From: Sediminibacterium salmoneum NBRC 103935
GTDB lineage: Bacteria; Bacteroidota; Bacteroidia; Chitinophagales; Chitinophagaceae
DNA length: 64,000 nucleotides
Direction: 5' to 3'
Assembly (NCBI RefSeq): GCF_000511175.1
Contig: NZ_KI866530.1
Coordinates: 2,360,813 to 2,424,812 of the forward strand
The notes beneath the pieces were generated by a model that had not been told where the DNA came from, did no database searches, and worked only from the letters and a program-made list of their open reading frames with translations. Positions 35,745 to 45,302 of the stretch are shown here, in pieces. Position numbers and translations under genes: made by a program. Each line of letters opens with the position of its first letter. Within the stretch, counting starts at the first letter, position 1.

Positions 35745-37436
35745 TTATTGAATGGTTAGCTTTTTCAAATAATAACCGGCTGCATCCACCATAGGAAGAC
35801 TATTACTCTTAACGCTAATACCGTCTTTTCCAATGATCATTCGGGTTGCTTTACCATTGATGGTAACTTCATAAGGAAGATCCATAAAATAATTCAGGGG
35901 TTTAATCTGATATTGCTGGTAGCCGGTTTCTTTAATGGATACCTCCATTAACTGAGTGGTTCTTAAATGAAAATCGAAAAAGGGTTTTAAAGAATAACCA
36001 GCTGCTTTGCTGAATAGTTGTTCTACGTCGGTAGTGGTTACTGTATTGTCATAAGTATAAGCTTCATCGGTAGCCAGTTGTTTCAGTGTTTTAAAAAACA
36101 GATCATCGCCAATTACATAACGCAAGCTGTGCATGAAAAAAGACCCCTTTGTATAAATATCATTTCCTGCATAGGTTTCATCTTCTGACAATTCCTCTCC
36201 ACCCACCAATGGTTTTCTGTAACGGATGCCTCTTTTGTGTGCAGCAATAATTTTATCGTATTCAACCTGTCCACCCAGTTCATACATGGCCAGTGCTTCA
36301 GCATAAGTGCCAATGCCTTCCTGAATCCACATATGGGCCCAGTCTTTATTGGTTACCTTATTGGCCCACCATTCGTGCGCATATTCATGAAACAGATTGG
36401 CGGAGTATTCCTGACCACCTACTGTGGTGAAAATAAATTTATTGTCGAAAGTAATCATGGTCTGGTGCTCCATGCCTGAATTAGGAACAGCAGCAATACC
36501 GATCTTTTCCTTGTACCAGGGGTACTCTCCAAAATATTTTTCTAAGATTTTGCTATCGCGTTTCTTGGCTTCTATTACTCTTTTAGCCTGAGCAATATCT
36601 TCTTCCAGAATATAATATTCAATAGGCACCACGTTACCGTTGATAGTAGTATAGCTGTCTTTTACAACGGCATACTTTCCAATATTAAATAGCACGCAAT
36701 AATTACTAATGGTATAATTCGTTTTCCAGAAGAAACTGGTCTTGTCTTTTTTCGTTACTGTTTTTTGTAAGAGTCCCGGACCCGCGACGGATAAGCCTTT
36801 TGGGACCGTTATATTCATTTCAACGCCTTCATTGGGTTCGTCGCTGGGATGATCTTTACAAGGGAAATACATTCTGCCCCCCTCTTTCTGAATATTGATG
36901 GATACCCAGTCATTACCCGAACGGTCTTTGGCCCAGGTGAATCCGCCCAACCAGGGTGGTCTTACTGCTTCAGGTGGATTACCGCTGTAGGCAATGAACA
37001 CGCTGTGATTGCCTGCACCAAACTGATTGCTTTTATCAAAACCATTTCCCTTTATGTAAATTTTTTCTTCTTTATGATCAAAGGATACAGCCTTTCCATC
37101 TACTTTAATGGCTTCAATATTATAGTGCTGTATTAAATCTAAAAGAATGGTATCTGCCGCATTTTTCAATTGCAGATTCACAATAGTATTTCCTTTAATA
37201 AATTTATTGGCAATATCTACATCCAGGGTTATTGCATATTTTCTGATATCCATATTGGCCTGAACCGGTTTTAATTTACCTCCGGAAGACAGTTTGCCAA
37301 CATCTGTTTTTTGTTGGCTGTTCATTTGTTGTCCAAGTGCAGATTGCGGGGCAACTAAATGTACAAGAGAAACGAAGCCTACTGCGGCAATTAGTTTTGC
37401 TGATAGTAGAAACGGTCTGGGGTTATTTGTAAACAT
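35745..37436 (-). CDS. M1 family zinc aminopeptidase
   Basis: 563 residues from the ATG at 37436; an in-frame TTG six codons upstream is less likely. The signal peptide is hydrophobic (FVSLVHLVAPQSALGQ). M1 hallmarks are present: substrate-binding GMEHQ (a variant of GAMEN) and zinc site HEYAHEWW…EGIGTYAE (HExxH at about 349 with the distant Glu). It is shorter than typical ~850-residue M1 enzymes and lacks the C-terminal helical domain, as in the short secreted M1 group. It should trim N-terminal residues from peptides in the periplasm. Confidence 0.93.
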   Translation of the reverse strand: MFTNNPRPFLLSAKLIAAVGFVSLVHLVAPQSALGQQMNSQQKTDVGKLSSGGKLKPVQANMDIRKYAITLDVDIANKFIKGNTIVNLQLKNAADTILLDLIQHYNIEAIKVDGKAVSFDHKEEKIYIKGNGFDKSNQFGAGNHSVFIAYSGNPPEAVRPPWLGGFTWAKDRSGNDWVSINIQKEGGRMYFPCKDHPSDEPNEGVEMNITVPKGLSVAGPGLLQKTVTKKDKTSFFWKTNYTISNYCVLFNIGKYAVVKDSYTTINGNVVPIEYYILEEDIAQAKRVIEAKKRDSKILEKYFGEYPWYKEKIGIAAVPNSGMEHQTMITFDNKFIFTTVGGQEYSANLFHEYAHEWWANKVTNKDWAHMWIQEGIGTYAEALAMYELGGQVEYDKIIAAHKRGIRYRKPLVGGEELSEDETYAGNDIYTKGSFFMHSLRYVIGDDLFFKTLKQLATDEAYTYDNTVTTTDVEQLFSKAAGYSLKPFFDFHLRTTQLMEVSIKETGYQQYQIKPLNYFMDLPYEVTINGKATRMIIGKDGISVKSNSLPMVDAAGYYLKKLTIQ

Positions 37437-37476
37437 GGTTGATGGTTTAGGCAATTGAAGAATTAATTCGGCTCAG

Positions 37477-38199
37477 TTAAAGTGTTTTGATTTTGATATT
37501 TCTGAAAGAAACCCCCTTGGCCCAATCCTGCAATCCAATATGCCCCTTGGTAGCTTTTCCAAAGTCGGGGAATACAGCCAGTTTGCTCTCTGACACCATT
37601 TTATTCCATTGTTCTGAACCAATTTGTTCTTCTGCTGTCATTACTCCATTCAACCAGAAACTGATTTTTCCATTCACCTGTACAATTTTACTTTGATTCC
37701 ATTCCCCTGCAGCTTTGGGTTCTACCTGGTTTTTAATTGGAGTTAAACCGTATAAGGCGCCAGCCCCTGTTTTCCCCCCATCCAGGTAGCCGGGTTTCGA
37801 ATTTTGATTATCAAGTAATTGGTATTCAGGACCTGTTGCCCAGGTAGCCATATAGCTGGTGTCGTCCTGCACGTTAATAAATACACCACTGTTTCCTTCG
37901 CGTGCTACCTTCCATTCAAAAACCAGTTCATAGTTTTCATATGCTGCATCGGTTACAATATCGCCATGAGTGCCAGTGGTATCAGTACTTGCTGTAGTCA
38001 ATTCCCCATCCACCGCTTTCCAGCTATGTTTCATGGTTGGCTTGCTGAACATATGCCAGCCATTGGTAGTTTTTCCATCAAAAAGCAATTGCCAACCTTC
38101 GGATTTTTCTTTTTCGGACAATGTGTTGGGTTCAGGTACCGGGTTGGAACAAGCCAGACTCATGCTAATGACTGCAGCAAAAAACAGTGATGATTTCAT
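37477..38199 (-). CDS. DUF1080 (3-keto-disaccharide hydrolase-like) lipoprotein
   Basis: 240 residues with lipoprotein signal MKSSLFFAAVISMSLAC (lipobox SLAC). The mature domain starts with GWQLLFDGKTTNGWHMF, the DUF1080 opening, and has VFEWKVAREGNSGVFINV and IGLQDWAKGVSFRNIKIK at its end. The fold is a concanavalin-like jelly roll; some members hydrolyse 3-keto-glycosides. It lies 40 bases upstream of the M1 peptidase in the same direction, so they may be cotranscribed, though their functions look unrelated. Confidence 0.92.
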   Translation of the reverse strand: MKSSLFFAAVISMSLACSNPVPEPNTLSEKEKSEGWQLLFDGKTTNGWHMFSKPTMKHSWKAVDGELTTASTDTTGTHGDIVTDAAYENYELVFEWKVAREGNSGVFINVQDDTSYMATWATGPEYQLLDNQNSKPGYLDGGKTGAGALYGLTPIKNQVEPKAAGEWNQSKIVQVNGKISFWLNGVMTAEEQIGSEQWNKMVSESKLAVFPDFGKATKGHIGLQDWAKGVSFRNIKIKTL

Positions 38200-38419
38200 A
38201 TTTAAATAGTGGTTTCAAAAGTTTAGTAGTCCCTAAGTTAGTTTAGTTTGTGTGAAGAAAAGGGGAAACCACACAATACAGCAAATCTGGATTCACCGAT
38301 TATATATCGGTCTTCCTCCCTACAGAATATTCAAAATATAAATTTCTATCATATTTTACCACCTTTTGCAGATTAATTGACTAATTTTACACTCCCCCTT
38401 TACCTTAAAAAATTGCGTT

Positions 38420-38980
38420 ATGATAGATCAAAGCCAGGTATTGATTACCTTACCCGACGGGGTTTTCATGGAAGGTCATTTTAAGACCAAGCATTCAATG
38501 AAGATTGAAAGCAGTATTAATGGAACACTTTTGTCTAAGCAAAAAGTGATTTTAGAAGCTAATTCCGTATTCAATGGCGACCTGATTTGTTCAGAGCTGG
38601 TATTGTCGGGAAAATTCAGTGGCAATATTTTCTGTACAGGAAAAGTACAGGTAAAACAAGGCTGCCAGATTTCTGGTAGAGTGTATACCTATCGTTTCGA
38701 AAACGATGAAATGACCGATTTGGATTGTATTATTAGTGTACCCGATACCAATACCATCAATAAAATCAAGCAAATCATTGATGCTATAGATGTAGATAAG
38801 AAACTAAGCTCAGATCCTAATTTGCCAAGCCTGATTAAAATTTACGAAGACAATTTAGCGGCAAAGGAGAAAGTGAAATTGCCTGAGTTGGTTAAAGAGC
38901 CAACCAAACCTATTCCTGTTGCAACCAACGGCATTCCTACCGCTGCAAGTAATGGAATACCCAACGGTGTAGCTAAGTAA
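38420..38980 (+). CDS. bactofilin-like polymer-forming cytoskeletal protein
   Basis: 186 residues with no signal peptide. Residues ~15-110 show the regular beta-helix repeat of bactofilins (GVFMEGHFKTKHSMKIESSINGT, EANSVFNGDLICSELVLSG, GNIFCTGKVQVKQGCQISGRVYT). The C-terminal ~70 residues are charged, then Pro/Asn-rich. Bactofilins polymerise without nucleotide and scaffold cell-wall or shape proteins. It is monocistronic, with a terminator at 39024, and divergent from the DUF1080 gene across 220 bases. Confidence 0.88.
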   Translation: MIDQSQVLITLPDGVFMEGHFKTKHSMKIESSINGTLLSKQKVILEANSVFNGDLICSELVLSGKFSGNIFCTGKVQVKQGCQISGRVYTYRFENDEMTDLDCIISVPDTNTINKIKQIIDAIDVDKKLSSDPNLPSLIKIYEDNLAAKEKVKLPELVKEPTKPIPVATNGIPTAASNGIPNGVAK

Positions 38981-39023
38981 TTAGGTTACTGAAATAATAT
39001 TCAATACCCCAATCAAGAAAAAG

Positions 39024-39049
39024 GCTGTCTGAATAAGACAGCTTTTTTT
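39024..39049 (+). terminator. intrinsic terminator after the bactofilin gene
   Basis: Stem GCTGTCT (39024-39030) / AGACAGC (39036-39042) with a 5-base loop and seven T (39043-39049). Confidence 0.85.
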
Positions 39050-39128
39050 ATGAATATAATTAACGTTAGGGTAATGATTTCTTAACCCTGGAGTAATATG
39101 GAATAGGGAATTTTGAAAAACACTACCC

Positions 39129-39986
39129 ATGAATAAACGCTCTGTTAACGTTGTTGTTATGAGCGATTTGCATCTTGGAACCTACGGATGCCATGCAACA
39201 GAAATTCTTCAATACCTAAAAAGTATAGCCCCGCAAATCTTAATACTAAACGGTGATATTATTGACGGATGGCAGTTTAGTAAAAGATATTTTCCGACTT
39301 CTCATTTACAGGTTATCAAAGAAATCATCAACCTGGTCAGTAATGGTACAAGAGTAATTTATATTACTGGCAACCACGATGAAATGCTTAGAAGATACAG
39401 CGATGTAGAGATGGGTAATTTTAAGCTGACAGATAAAGTAGTCATGGAAATTGATGGAAAAATGACCTGGATTTTTCACGGCGACGTTTTTGACGCTACT
39501 ACGAAAGGGAGTGCTAAAATACTGGCAAAAATGGGAGGACATGGCTACGACTTATTGATATTGCTGAACCGATTTATCAATTATTTTTTAAGGCTGGCAG
39601 GAAGAGAAAAAATGAGCTTTAGCAAAAAAGTAAAAGCCAGTGTTAAACAAGCTGTTTCCTGGATTGGAAACTTTGAACAGACAGCAGCCGAATTAGCAAT
39701 ATCCAAGAAATACGATTATGTCATCTGTGGACATATCCATCAACCTCAGGTGAGAACAGTGGAAACCCCGGACGGAAAAGTGGTTTATATGAATAGTGGT
39801 GACTGGGTTGAAAATTTAACTGCACTGGAATACAATCAACATGAATGGACGGTTTACCAATATGATCCGAAAGCATTTATTGCAACCGACCTGGTACAGT
39901 TGAACCATATAACCCAAGCACCTACGCTAAATGTAATTACAGATGAAGTGAGTTTGTTTCTGAACTCTTTAATTCTTCAACCATGA
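39129..39986 (+). CDS. LpxH-like metallophosphoesterase (UDP-2,3-diacylglucosamine diphosphatase family)
   Basis: 285 residues. Calcineurin-fold motifs are in order: SDLHLG (about 12-17), NGDIIDGW, ITGNHDE (about 79-85), HGDVFD and CGHIHQPQ (about 200). The spacing and the GDIIDGW/RRYSD features resemble the LpxH-like COG2908 group. LpxH cleaves UDP-diacylglucosamine in lipid A synthesis. However, the operon partners are a glycosyltransferase and a GH1 enzyme, so another sugar or lipid phosphate may be the substrate (inference). Its stop overlaps the next ATG by 4 bases. Confidence 0.85.
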   Translation: MNKRSVNVVVMSDLHLGTYGCHATEILQYLKSIAPQILILNGDIIDGWQFSKRYFPTSHLQVIKEIINLVSNGTRVIYITGNHDEMLRRYSDVEMGNFKLTDKVVMEIDGKMTWIFHGDVFDATTKGSAKILAKMGGHGYDLLILLNRFINYFLRLAGREKMSFSKKVKASVKQAVSWIGNFEQTAAELAISKKYDYVICGHIHQPQVRTVETPDGKVVYMNSGDWVENLTALEYNQHEWTVYQYDPKAFIATDLVQLNHITQAPTLNVITDEVSLFLNSLILQP

Positions 39987-41041
39987 AAATATTGTATGCT
40001 GTTCAGGCCACAGGCAATGGACATATAGCCAGGGCAGTTGAGCTTATGCCCTTTCTTCAAAAGTTGGGACAGGTAGACATTTTTTTAAGTGGTAGCAATA
40101 GTCATTTGCCAGCTTCCTTGCCTGTGGTTTTCAAAAGCAAAGGGCTAAGTCTTTTTTACGGTAACAATGGGGGATTAAATTATCCCAGAATGTTGCAGTC
40201 CTTTTCACCACTGCAAATTATTAAGGAAGCAACCGCATTGCCTGTTGACAAATATGACATAGTTATCAATGATTTTGAAAGTATTACTTCTCTTGCCTGT
40301 AAATTGAAAAGGGTCCGTTCTATTGCACTGGGTCATCAGGCAAGTTTTAAAAGCAGGCATACTCCAAGACCTGGTAAGAAAGATTTTATGGGCGAATTCA
40401 TACTGAATAACTATGCCACTGCAAGTGATTATATTGGCTTGCATTTTAACAATTATGATTCTTTTATTCACGCACCAGTAATAAAAGCACAAGTATTAAA
40501 TGCAGACCCCAAAAACAAGGGACATATTACTGTTTACCTCTCGCATTATAGTGACGAAGTGCTAAAGCAGTATTTTACCAAATTTGCTTCTGTGCAATTT
40601 CAGGTATTCAGCAATAAAATAAAGCAACCCATTCAGCAGGCAAATATTCAATGGATGCCCATTAGCAATGAAGGCTTTACACAAAGCATGATTGATTCAG
40701 CCGGAATTATCACCGGTGCAGGTTTTGAGACCCCTGCAGAAGCCATGTATCTTAAGAAGAAACTATTGTGCATTCCAATTAAAGGACAATACGAACAGCT
40801 TTGTAATGCAGCTGCTCTGGAAGAACTTGGTGTTACCATTTTGCCAGCTATTCGGGAAGATTTCAATGAAAAGCTAGAGAACTGGCTTAACCAGGAACAG
40901 CAAATTTCGTTTGAATTACATAATTCTACAACAGGGTTAATGGAAAAGTTGATGGAGGTTATAGGTAGGTCTTGCCATTCTTCAGAAGATGTTGCTTATT
41001 CAGGCGAAGTGTTTTCTTTTCCTTGGTTATCATTAAAATAA
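39983..41041 (+). CDS. glycosyltransferase (MurG/GT1-like)
   Basis: 352 residues that start in an ATGA overlap with the preceding phosphoesterase, implying translational coupling. The N-terminal Rossmann motif ILYAVQATGNGHIARAVEL is the GNGH loop of GT-B enzymes. The C-terminal half has IITGAGFETPAEAMYLKKKLLCIPIKGQYEQ, the donor nucleotide-sugar site typical of MurG/COG1819-like proteins. It likely transfers a sugar to a lipid or small-molecule acceptor in the cytoplasm or at the inner membrane. The acceptor is unknown. A GH1 gene follows in the same reading frame after only a TAA and two codons. Confidence 0.86.
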   Translation: MKILYAVQATGNGHIARAVELMPFLQKLGQVDIFLSGSNSHLPASLPVVFKSKGLSLFYGNNGGLNYPRMLQSFSPLQIIKEATALPVDKYDIVINDFESITSLACKLKRVRSIALGHQASFKSRHTPRPGKKDFMGEFILNNYATASDYIGLHFNNYDSFIHAPVIKAQVLNADPKNKGHITVYLSHYSDEVLKQYFTKFASVQFQVFSNKIKQPIQQANIQWMPISNEGFTQSMIDSAGIITGAGFETPAEAMYLKKKLLCIPIKGQYEQLCNAAALEELGVTILPAIREDFNEKLENWLNQEQQISFELHNSTTGLMEKLMEVIGRSCHSSEDVAYSGEVFSFPWLSLK

Positions 41042-41047
41042 ATAAAC

Positions 41048-42400
41048 TTGATTAATTCTACAGCAATAAAAGGCAGTGATTTCGGCGATGATTTTTTATG
41101 GGGAGTAGTAATTGCTGCTGCTCAAAATGAAGGCGCTGCAAAGATGGGTGGCAGAGGGCCATCAATCTGGGATGAATTTGCAAGAAAGAATGGAAAAATT
41201 AAAAGCGGCCACAAGCCAACTGTAGCATGCGATTTTTATCATCGGTATAAGGATGATTTATTATTGGTTAAAGCACTGGGTTTTCGTGTATTCAGATTCT
41301 CAATTTCGTGGTCTAGAATTCTGCCCGAAGGAACAGGTAAAGTTAATACAGAGGGTGTCTTGTTTTATCATCAGGTGATAGACGAGTCTTTGCAATTGGG
41401 CTTAATTCCATTTGTTACTTTATATCATTGGGATTTGCCTTCAGCATTGGAAAAAGAAGGGGGATGGGCATCCACACATATGTTAAAATGGTTCACCCGA
41501 TATGTACAGGTATGTGTGAAAGAATTTGGGGATAAGGTAAAACACTGGATTGTATTGAACGAGCCAATGGGTTTTACTTCGTTGGGGTATATGATTGGTA
41601 AACATGCTCCCGGAAAAATTGGCTTAAGCAATTTTCTTCCCGCTGTTCACAATGCAGTAATGGCACAGGCAGAAGGAGGAAGAATCATCAGGGCCCATGT
41701 AGCGCATGCTGTTATTGGCACCAGTTTTTCCTGTAGTGAAATCATTCCATTAACAGAAAGTGACAAAGACAGGGCTGCTGCGCGAAGAATTGACATTCTA
41801 TTAAACCGCTTATTCATTGAGCCCTCTCTCGGACTGGGTTACCCCTCCGATGATTTTATATTAATGGATAAATTATACCTGCACAATAAAGCATGGAAGT
41901 TTAAAGAAAGAATGCAATTCGATTTTGATTTTATTGGGATACAAAATTATTTTCCTGTTGTTGTTAAGCATAATGCCATGATTCCGATTATTCAGGCAAC
42001 AGACGTAAGTGCAAAAAGAAGAAAACAACCTGTTACAGATATGGGTTGGGAAATTAACCCCAACAGTTTTTATAATATCATTGAGCAGTTTGCTTCATAT
42101 AAGGGTGTTAAAAAAATTATCATTTCTGAGAGCGGAGCTTATTTTAAAGACAAACTGATTGCGGGAGTTATAAACGACCAGCGCCGGATTGATTATTATC
42201 AGCAATTTCTTCAAGCTTTATTAAGAGCCAGGAACAATCAGCTGCCTGTAGGTGGGTATTTTGCCTGGACGCTGATGGATAATTTTGAGTGGTCCGAAGG
42301 ATATCATGCTAAGTTTGGACTGGTTCATGTTGATTTTGCTACTCAGTTAAGAACTGTAAAAGCTTCAGGACATTGGTTCAGACAGTTTTTAGCACAATAA
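41048..42400 (+). CDS. glycoside hydrolase family 1 (beta-glucosidase-like)
   Basis: 450 residues read from TTG at 41048. No ATG precedes GDDFLWGVV, the conserved GH1 opening, and the first ATG would remove it; the preceding gene's TAA (41039) closes the frame. Catalytic motifs are the acid/base Glu in LNEPMG (about 173) and the nucleophile Glu in ISESGAYF (about 361), with W/F-rich substrate residues near WTLMDNFEWSEGY. There is no signal peptide, so it is cytoplasmic. GH1 enzymes hydrolyse beta-glycosides or 6-phospho-glycosides. It is the third gene of the phosphoesterase-glycosyltransferase operon and may act on the product of that pathway (inference). Confidence 0.92.
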   Translation: MINSTAIKGSDFGDDFLWGVVIAAAQNEGAAKMGGRGPSIWDEFARKNGKIKSGHKPTVACDFYHRYKDDLLLVKALGFRVFRFSISWSRILPEGTGKVNTEGVLFYHQVIDESLQLGLIPFVTLYHWDLPSALEKEGGWASTHMLKWFTRYVQVCVKEFGDKVKHWIVLNEPMGFTSLGYMIGKHAPGKIGLSNFLPAVHNAVMAQAEGGRIIRAHVAHAVIGTSFSCSEIIPLTESDKDRAAARRIDILLNRLFIEPSLGLGYPSDDFILMDKLYLHNKAWKFKERMQFDFDFIGIQNYFPVVVKHNAMIPIIQATDVSAKRRKQPVTDMGWEINPNSFYNIIEQFASYKGVKKIIISESGAYFKDKLIAGVINDQRRIDYYQQFLQALLRARNNQLPVGGYFAWTLMDNFEWSEGYHAKFGLVHVDFATQLRTVKASGHWFRQFLAQ

Positions 42401-42417
42401 TGTAGTAAATTGGTGGA

Positions 42418-43731
42418 ATGAACACCAATATGAAAAACCGATTTCCAATTAATCTTTCCATTGGAAAACTATTGCTGCTGATTGCAATTTCTCTTTTGTC
42501 AATTACCAATACTAACGCACAGTCACCTACATATTATATAACTGCAGACAGAATATTCGACGGCGAACAAATGCATGCCAACTGGGCTGTTGTTGTAAAA
42601 GCCAATAAAATAATTGCAGCCGCTCCTAAAGAGATACTAACAAAGCCGGCAGGTGCCATTGCTGTTCAATATCCTGGTTCAACCTTAACACCAGGTTTAA
42701 TTGAAGGTCATTCCCATATCCTTTTGTATCCTTATAACAAAACCACCTGGGACGACCAGGTAACCAAGGAAACAGATGCCTACAGAACAGCAAGGGCAAC
42801 TGTGCATGTAAAGAAAACCTTACTCGCAGGTTTTACTACTGCCAGGGATCTGGGATCTGAAGGAGCGGGATACGCAGATGTTTCCATTAAAAAAGCCATT
42901 GAGGACGGGGTTATTCCAGGACCCAGATTACTCGTTACGGGCAGAGCAATTGTTGCTACCGGATCCTATGGTCCCAAGGGATTTGATCATGATCAGCATA
43001 TTATGCTGGGTGCAGAAGAAGCAGATGGAAATAATCTGATTAAAGTAACCAGGGATCAGATTGGTAAGGGGGCCGACTTAATAAAAGTGTATGCCGATTA
43101 CAGATGGGGTTTAAATGGAGAAGCGGCACCAACCTTCACTTTAGATGAATTGAAAAAAATTAATGAAGTAACGGCTAGCAGTGGAAGGGTAATGGTGGCG
43201 CATGCCAAAACCAATGAAGCCATGCAAAGAGCCATTCTTGCCGGAGCCACTACCATTGAACACGGCGATCTGTTAGACGAAAGCACTGCTGAATTAATGA
43301 AACAAAAAGGTACTGTCTATTTTCCTACACTGGCTGCCACTGAATCGGTAACACAATACAAGGGTTGGAAAAAAGGAGCAGAGCCTGAACCAGAAGCCAT
43401 ACAGCAAAAGCGGAAAGCATTTTCCATTGCCATGTCTAAAGGTGTAATCATTGGCATGGGTGGGGATGTGGGTGTTTTTGAACACGGCAACAATGTGTTG
43501 GAAATGGAGTTGATGGTTCAATATGGTATGCCCGCCTTGAAGGTGCTGAAAGCTGCTACCAGCGTGAATGCGCGCGCATTGAACATGCAGGATCAGGTTG
43601 GTTTCATTAAGCCGGGCCATTTTGCCGACCTGGTTATTTTTGCCGGAGATCCTTCACAAAATATCAGCGCGTTGAGAAATCCATTATGGATTATGAAAGA
43701 CGGCGTGGTTTATCCCCCCGAAAAACAGTAA
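42418..43731 (+). CDS. exported amidohydrolase family protein
   Basis: 437 residues with a signal peptide (LLLLIAISLLSITNTNAQ). The metal-dependent hydrolase motifs are GHSHIL (HxH at about 98), a Lys in DLIKVYADY, MVAHAKTN, TTIEHGD and GMGGDVGVF. The C-terminal NARALNMQDQVGFIKPGHFADLVI is typical of imidazolonepropionase/prolidase-like amidohydrolases. It probably hydrolyses a C-N bond in a peptide or cyclic amide in the periplasm. It begins 17 bases after GH1 and 19 bases before the SLC13 transporter, so it may form a unit with either. Confidence 0.9.
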   Translation: MNTNMKNRFPINLSIGKLLLLIAISLLSITNTNAQSPTYYITADRIFDGEQMHANWAVVVKANKIIAAAPKEILTKPAGAIAVQYPGSTLTPGLIEGHSHILLYPYNKTTWDDQVTKETDAYRTARATVHVKKTLLAGFTTARDLGSEGAGYADVSIKKAIEDGVIPGPRLLVTGRAIVATGSYGPKGFDHDQHIMLGAEEADGNNLIKVTRDQIGKGADLIKVYADYRWGLNGEAAPTFTLDELKKINEVTASSGRVMVAHAKTNEAMQRAILAGATTIEHGDLLDESTAELMKQKGTVYFPTLAATESVTQYKGWKKGAEPEPEAIQQKRKAFSIAMSKGVIIGMGGDVGVFEHGNNVLEMELMVQYGMPALKVLKAATSVNARALNMQDQVGFIKPGHFADLVIFAGDPSQNISALRNPLWIMKDGVVYPPEKQ

Positions 43732-43750
43732 GAATTAATATCTTAGGCGA

Positions 43751-45277
43751 ATGTTATACCAGCGTTATAAGAAAGAGTTCGCCATGCTGACTGGATTGGC
43801 AGTGGCTTTGTTGTTTTATTTTTTGAACCCTCTTTCATTAGCGCCCAAAGCGGTTGCCGTTTTATCCATTGCTTTTGCTATGATTATCTGGTGGGTCCTG
43901 GAAGCTGCGCCCCTCGCGGTTGTTGCACTGGTTCCCATTGTAGTGTTTCCAATGCTCGGCATTGCCAGTGTGAAAGAAGTAACCAAGTCTTATGCAGATT
44001 CAACTATCTTTTTATTCATGGGAGGATTCTTTATTGCACTGGCCATTGAAAAATGGAACCTGCATAAAAGGATAGCACTAAACATTATCAATTTAACCGG
44101 AACCAATGGAGACAGAATTATTCTGGGCTTTATTCTGGCTACCTGCTTTTTAAGTTTATGGTTAAGCAATACGGCCACTACAATGATGATGCTTCCGATT
44201 GCAGGTTCTGTTATACATGTTATTACAAAGCATCATAACCGGGATGGGAATATTAAAAACTTTTCTTTGGTGTTGATGCTCTCCATTGCCTATGCTTCCA
44301 ATTTTGCGCTGGGTACTATCATCGGAACTCCACCCAATGTTGCCTATGTTGCGCATATCAGCGAACGCTTTGATTATACCATCGGATTTACAGACTGGAT
44401 GCTGGTATTTATGCCCCTGACCATTGTGATGGTTTTTGCATTGTATTGGGTAATGGTTAAATGGTTGTATCCTAACAGAATTACGCATAGCGTTGAAGGC
44501 AAAGCCTATATTGTTTCTGAATTAAAAGGGTTGGGTAAAATGTCTTTGCCCGAGAAAAGAGTATTGATTGTGTTTTGCGTTACGGTTTTTTTATGGGTAA
44601 CCAAAGACCTGATCAATGGATTTCAAAAAACCATTGTGCTGGATGATGCCATGATTGCAATGGCTGGGGGATTAACACTGTTCATTATTTCATCCGGTCT
44701 TCCATCGGCAAAAGCGGAAGCATCAGCGAAATCCGAAGAACTGGTGCTTGTTGAAGAGCCTGTTTTATCAGAAGAAGAATCCGAAAATAATAACCGATTA
44801 CTCGAGTGGGCCGATACCAGTAAAATGGCCTGGGGAATATTAATGATGTTCGGAGGTGGAATTGCGCTGGCCAAAGCGCTGGAAGATGCGAATCTTTTAC
44901 AAGAGCTGGGAACTTATATTGCTTCTTTCTCTTCGAGCAATTTGTTGTTGATGATTTTAGTAGTTACTACTTTATCTGTTTTCCTGAGTGAAGTAATGAG
45001 CAATATTGCGCAGGTAATAGTGCTGGCTCCGGTAATATCTTCTGTTGCCATTGCACTAAATATGGATCCGCTTTCTTTGGGAATACCCATGACATTGGGT
45101 GCCAGTGTTGCGAGCATGTTGCCCATGGGCACCCCACCCAATGCCATCGTATTTGCCAGCGGTCATGTTAAAATTAAAGACATGATGAAGACCGGGTTCG
45201 TATTAAATATTGTCTGCATCCTCATCATTACATTATTCTGCTGGCTATTGCAGCCTTATCTGATTAAGCTGCATTAA
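43751..45277 (+). CDS. SLC13/DASS family sodium-anion symporter
   Basis: 508 residues with about 11-12 hydrophobic segments. Family signatures are LSNTATTMMMLPI (first SNT motif, about 140), the degenerate second motif SNIAQVIVLAPV and TPPN segments (GTPPNVAYVA, GTPPNAIVFASG). A charged Glu/Ser-rich loop lies mid-protein (about 317-345). DASS proteins import dicarboxylates such as succinate or malate with Na+. It follows the amidohydrolase by 19 bases; a peptide-derived or carboxylate product may be the cargo (inference). Confidence 0.92.
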   Translation: MLYQRYKKEFAMLTGLAVALLFYFLNPLSLAPKAVAVLSIAFAMIIWWVLEAAPLAVVALVPIVVFPMLGIASVKEVTKSYADSTIFLFMGGFFIALAIEKWNLHKRIALNIINLTGTNGDRIILGFILATCFLSLWLSNTATTMMMLPIAGSVIHVITKHHNRDGNIKNFSLVLMLSIAYASNFALGTIIGTPPNVAYVAHISERFDYTIGFTDWMLVFMPLTIVMVFALYWVMVKWLYPNRITHSVEGKAYIVSELKGLGKMSLPEKRVLIVFCVTVFLWVTKDLINGFQKTIVLDDAMIAMAGGLTLFIISSGLPSAKAEASAKSEELVLVEEPVLSEEESENNNRLLEWADTSKMAWGILMMFGGGIALAKALEDANLLQELGTYIASFSSSNLLLMILVVTTLSVFLSEVMSNIAQVIVLAPVISSVAIALNMDPLSLGIPMTLGASVASMLPMGTPPNAIVFASGHVKIKDMMKTGFVLNIVCILIITLFCWLLQPYLIKLH

Positions 45278-45302
45278 AAAAGTAAAGCGGGTTTGCTGAG
45301 AG

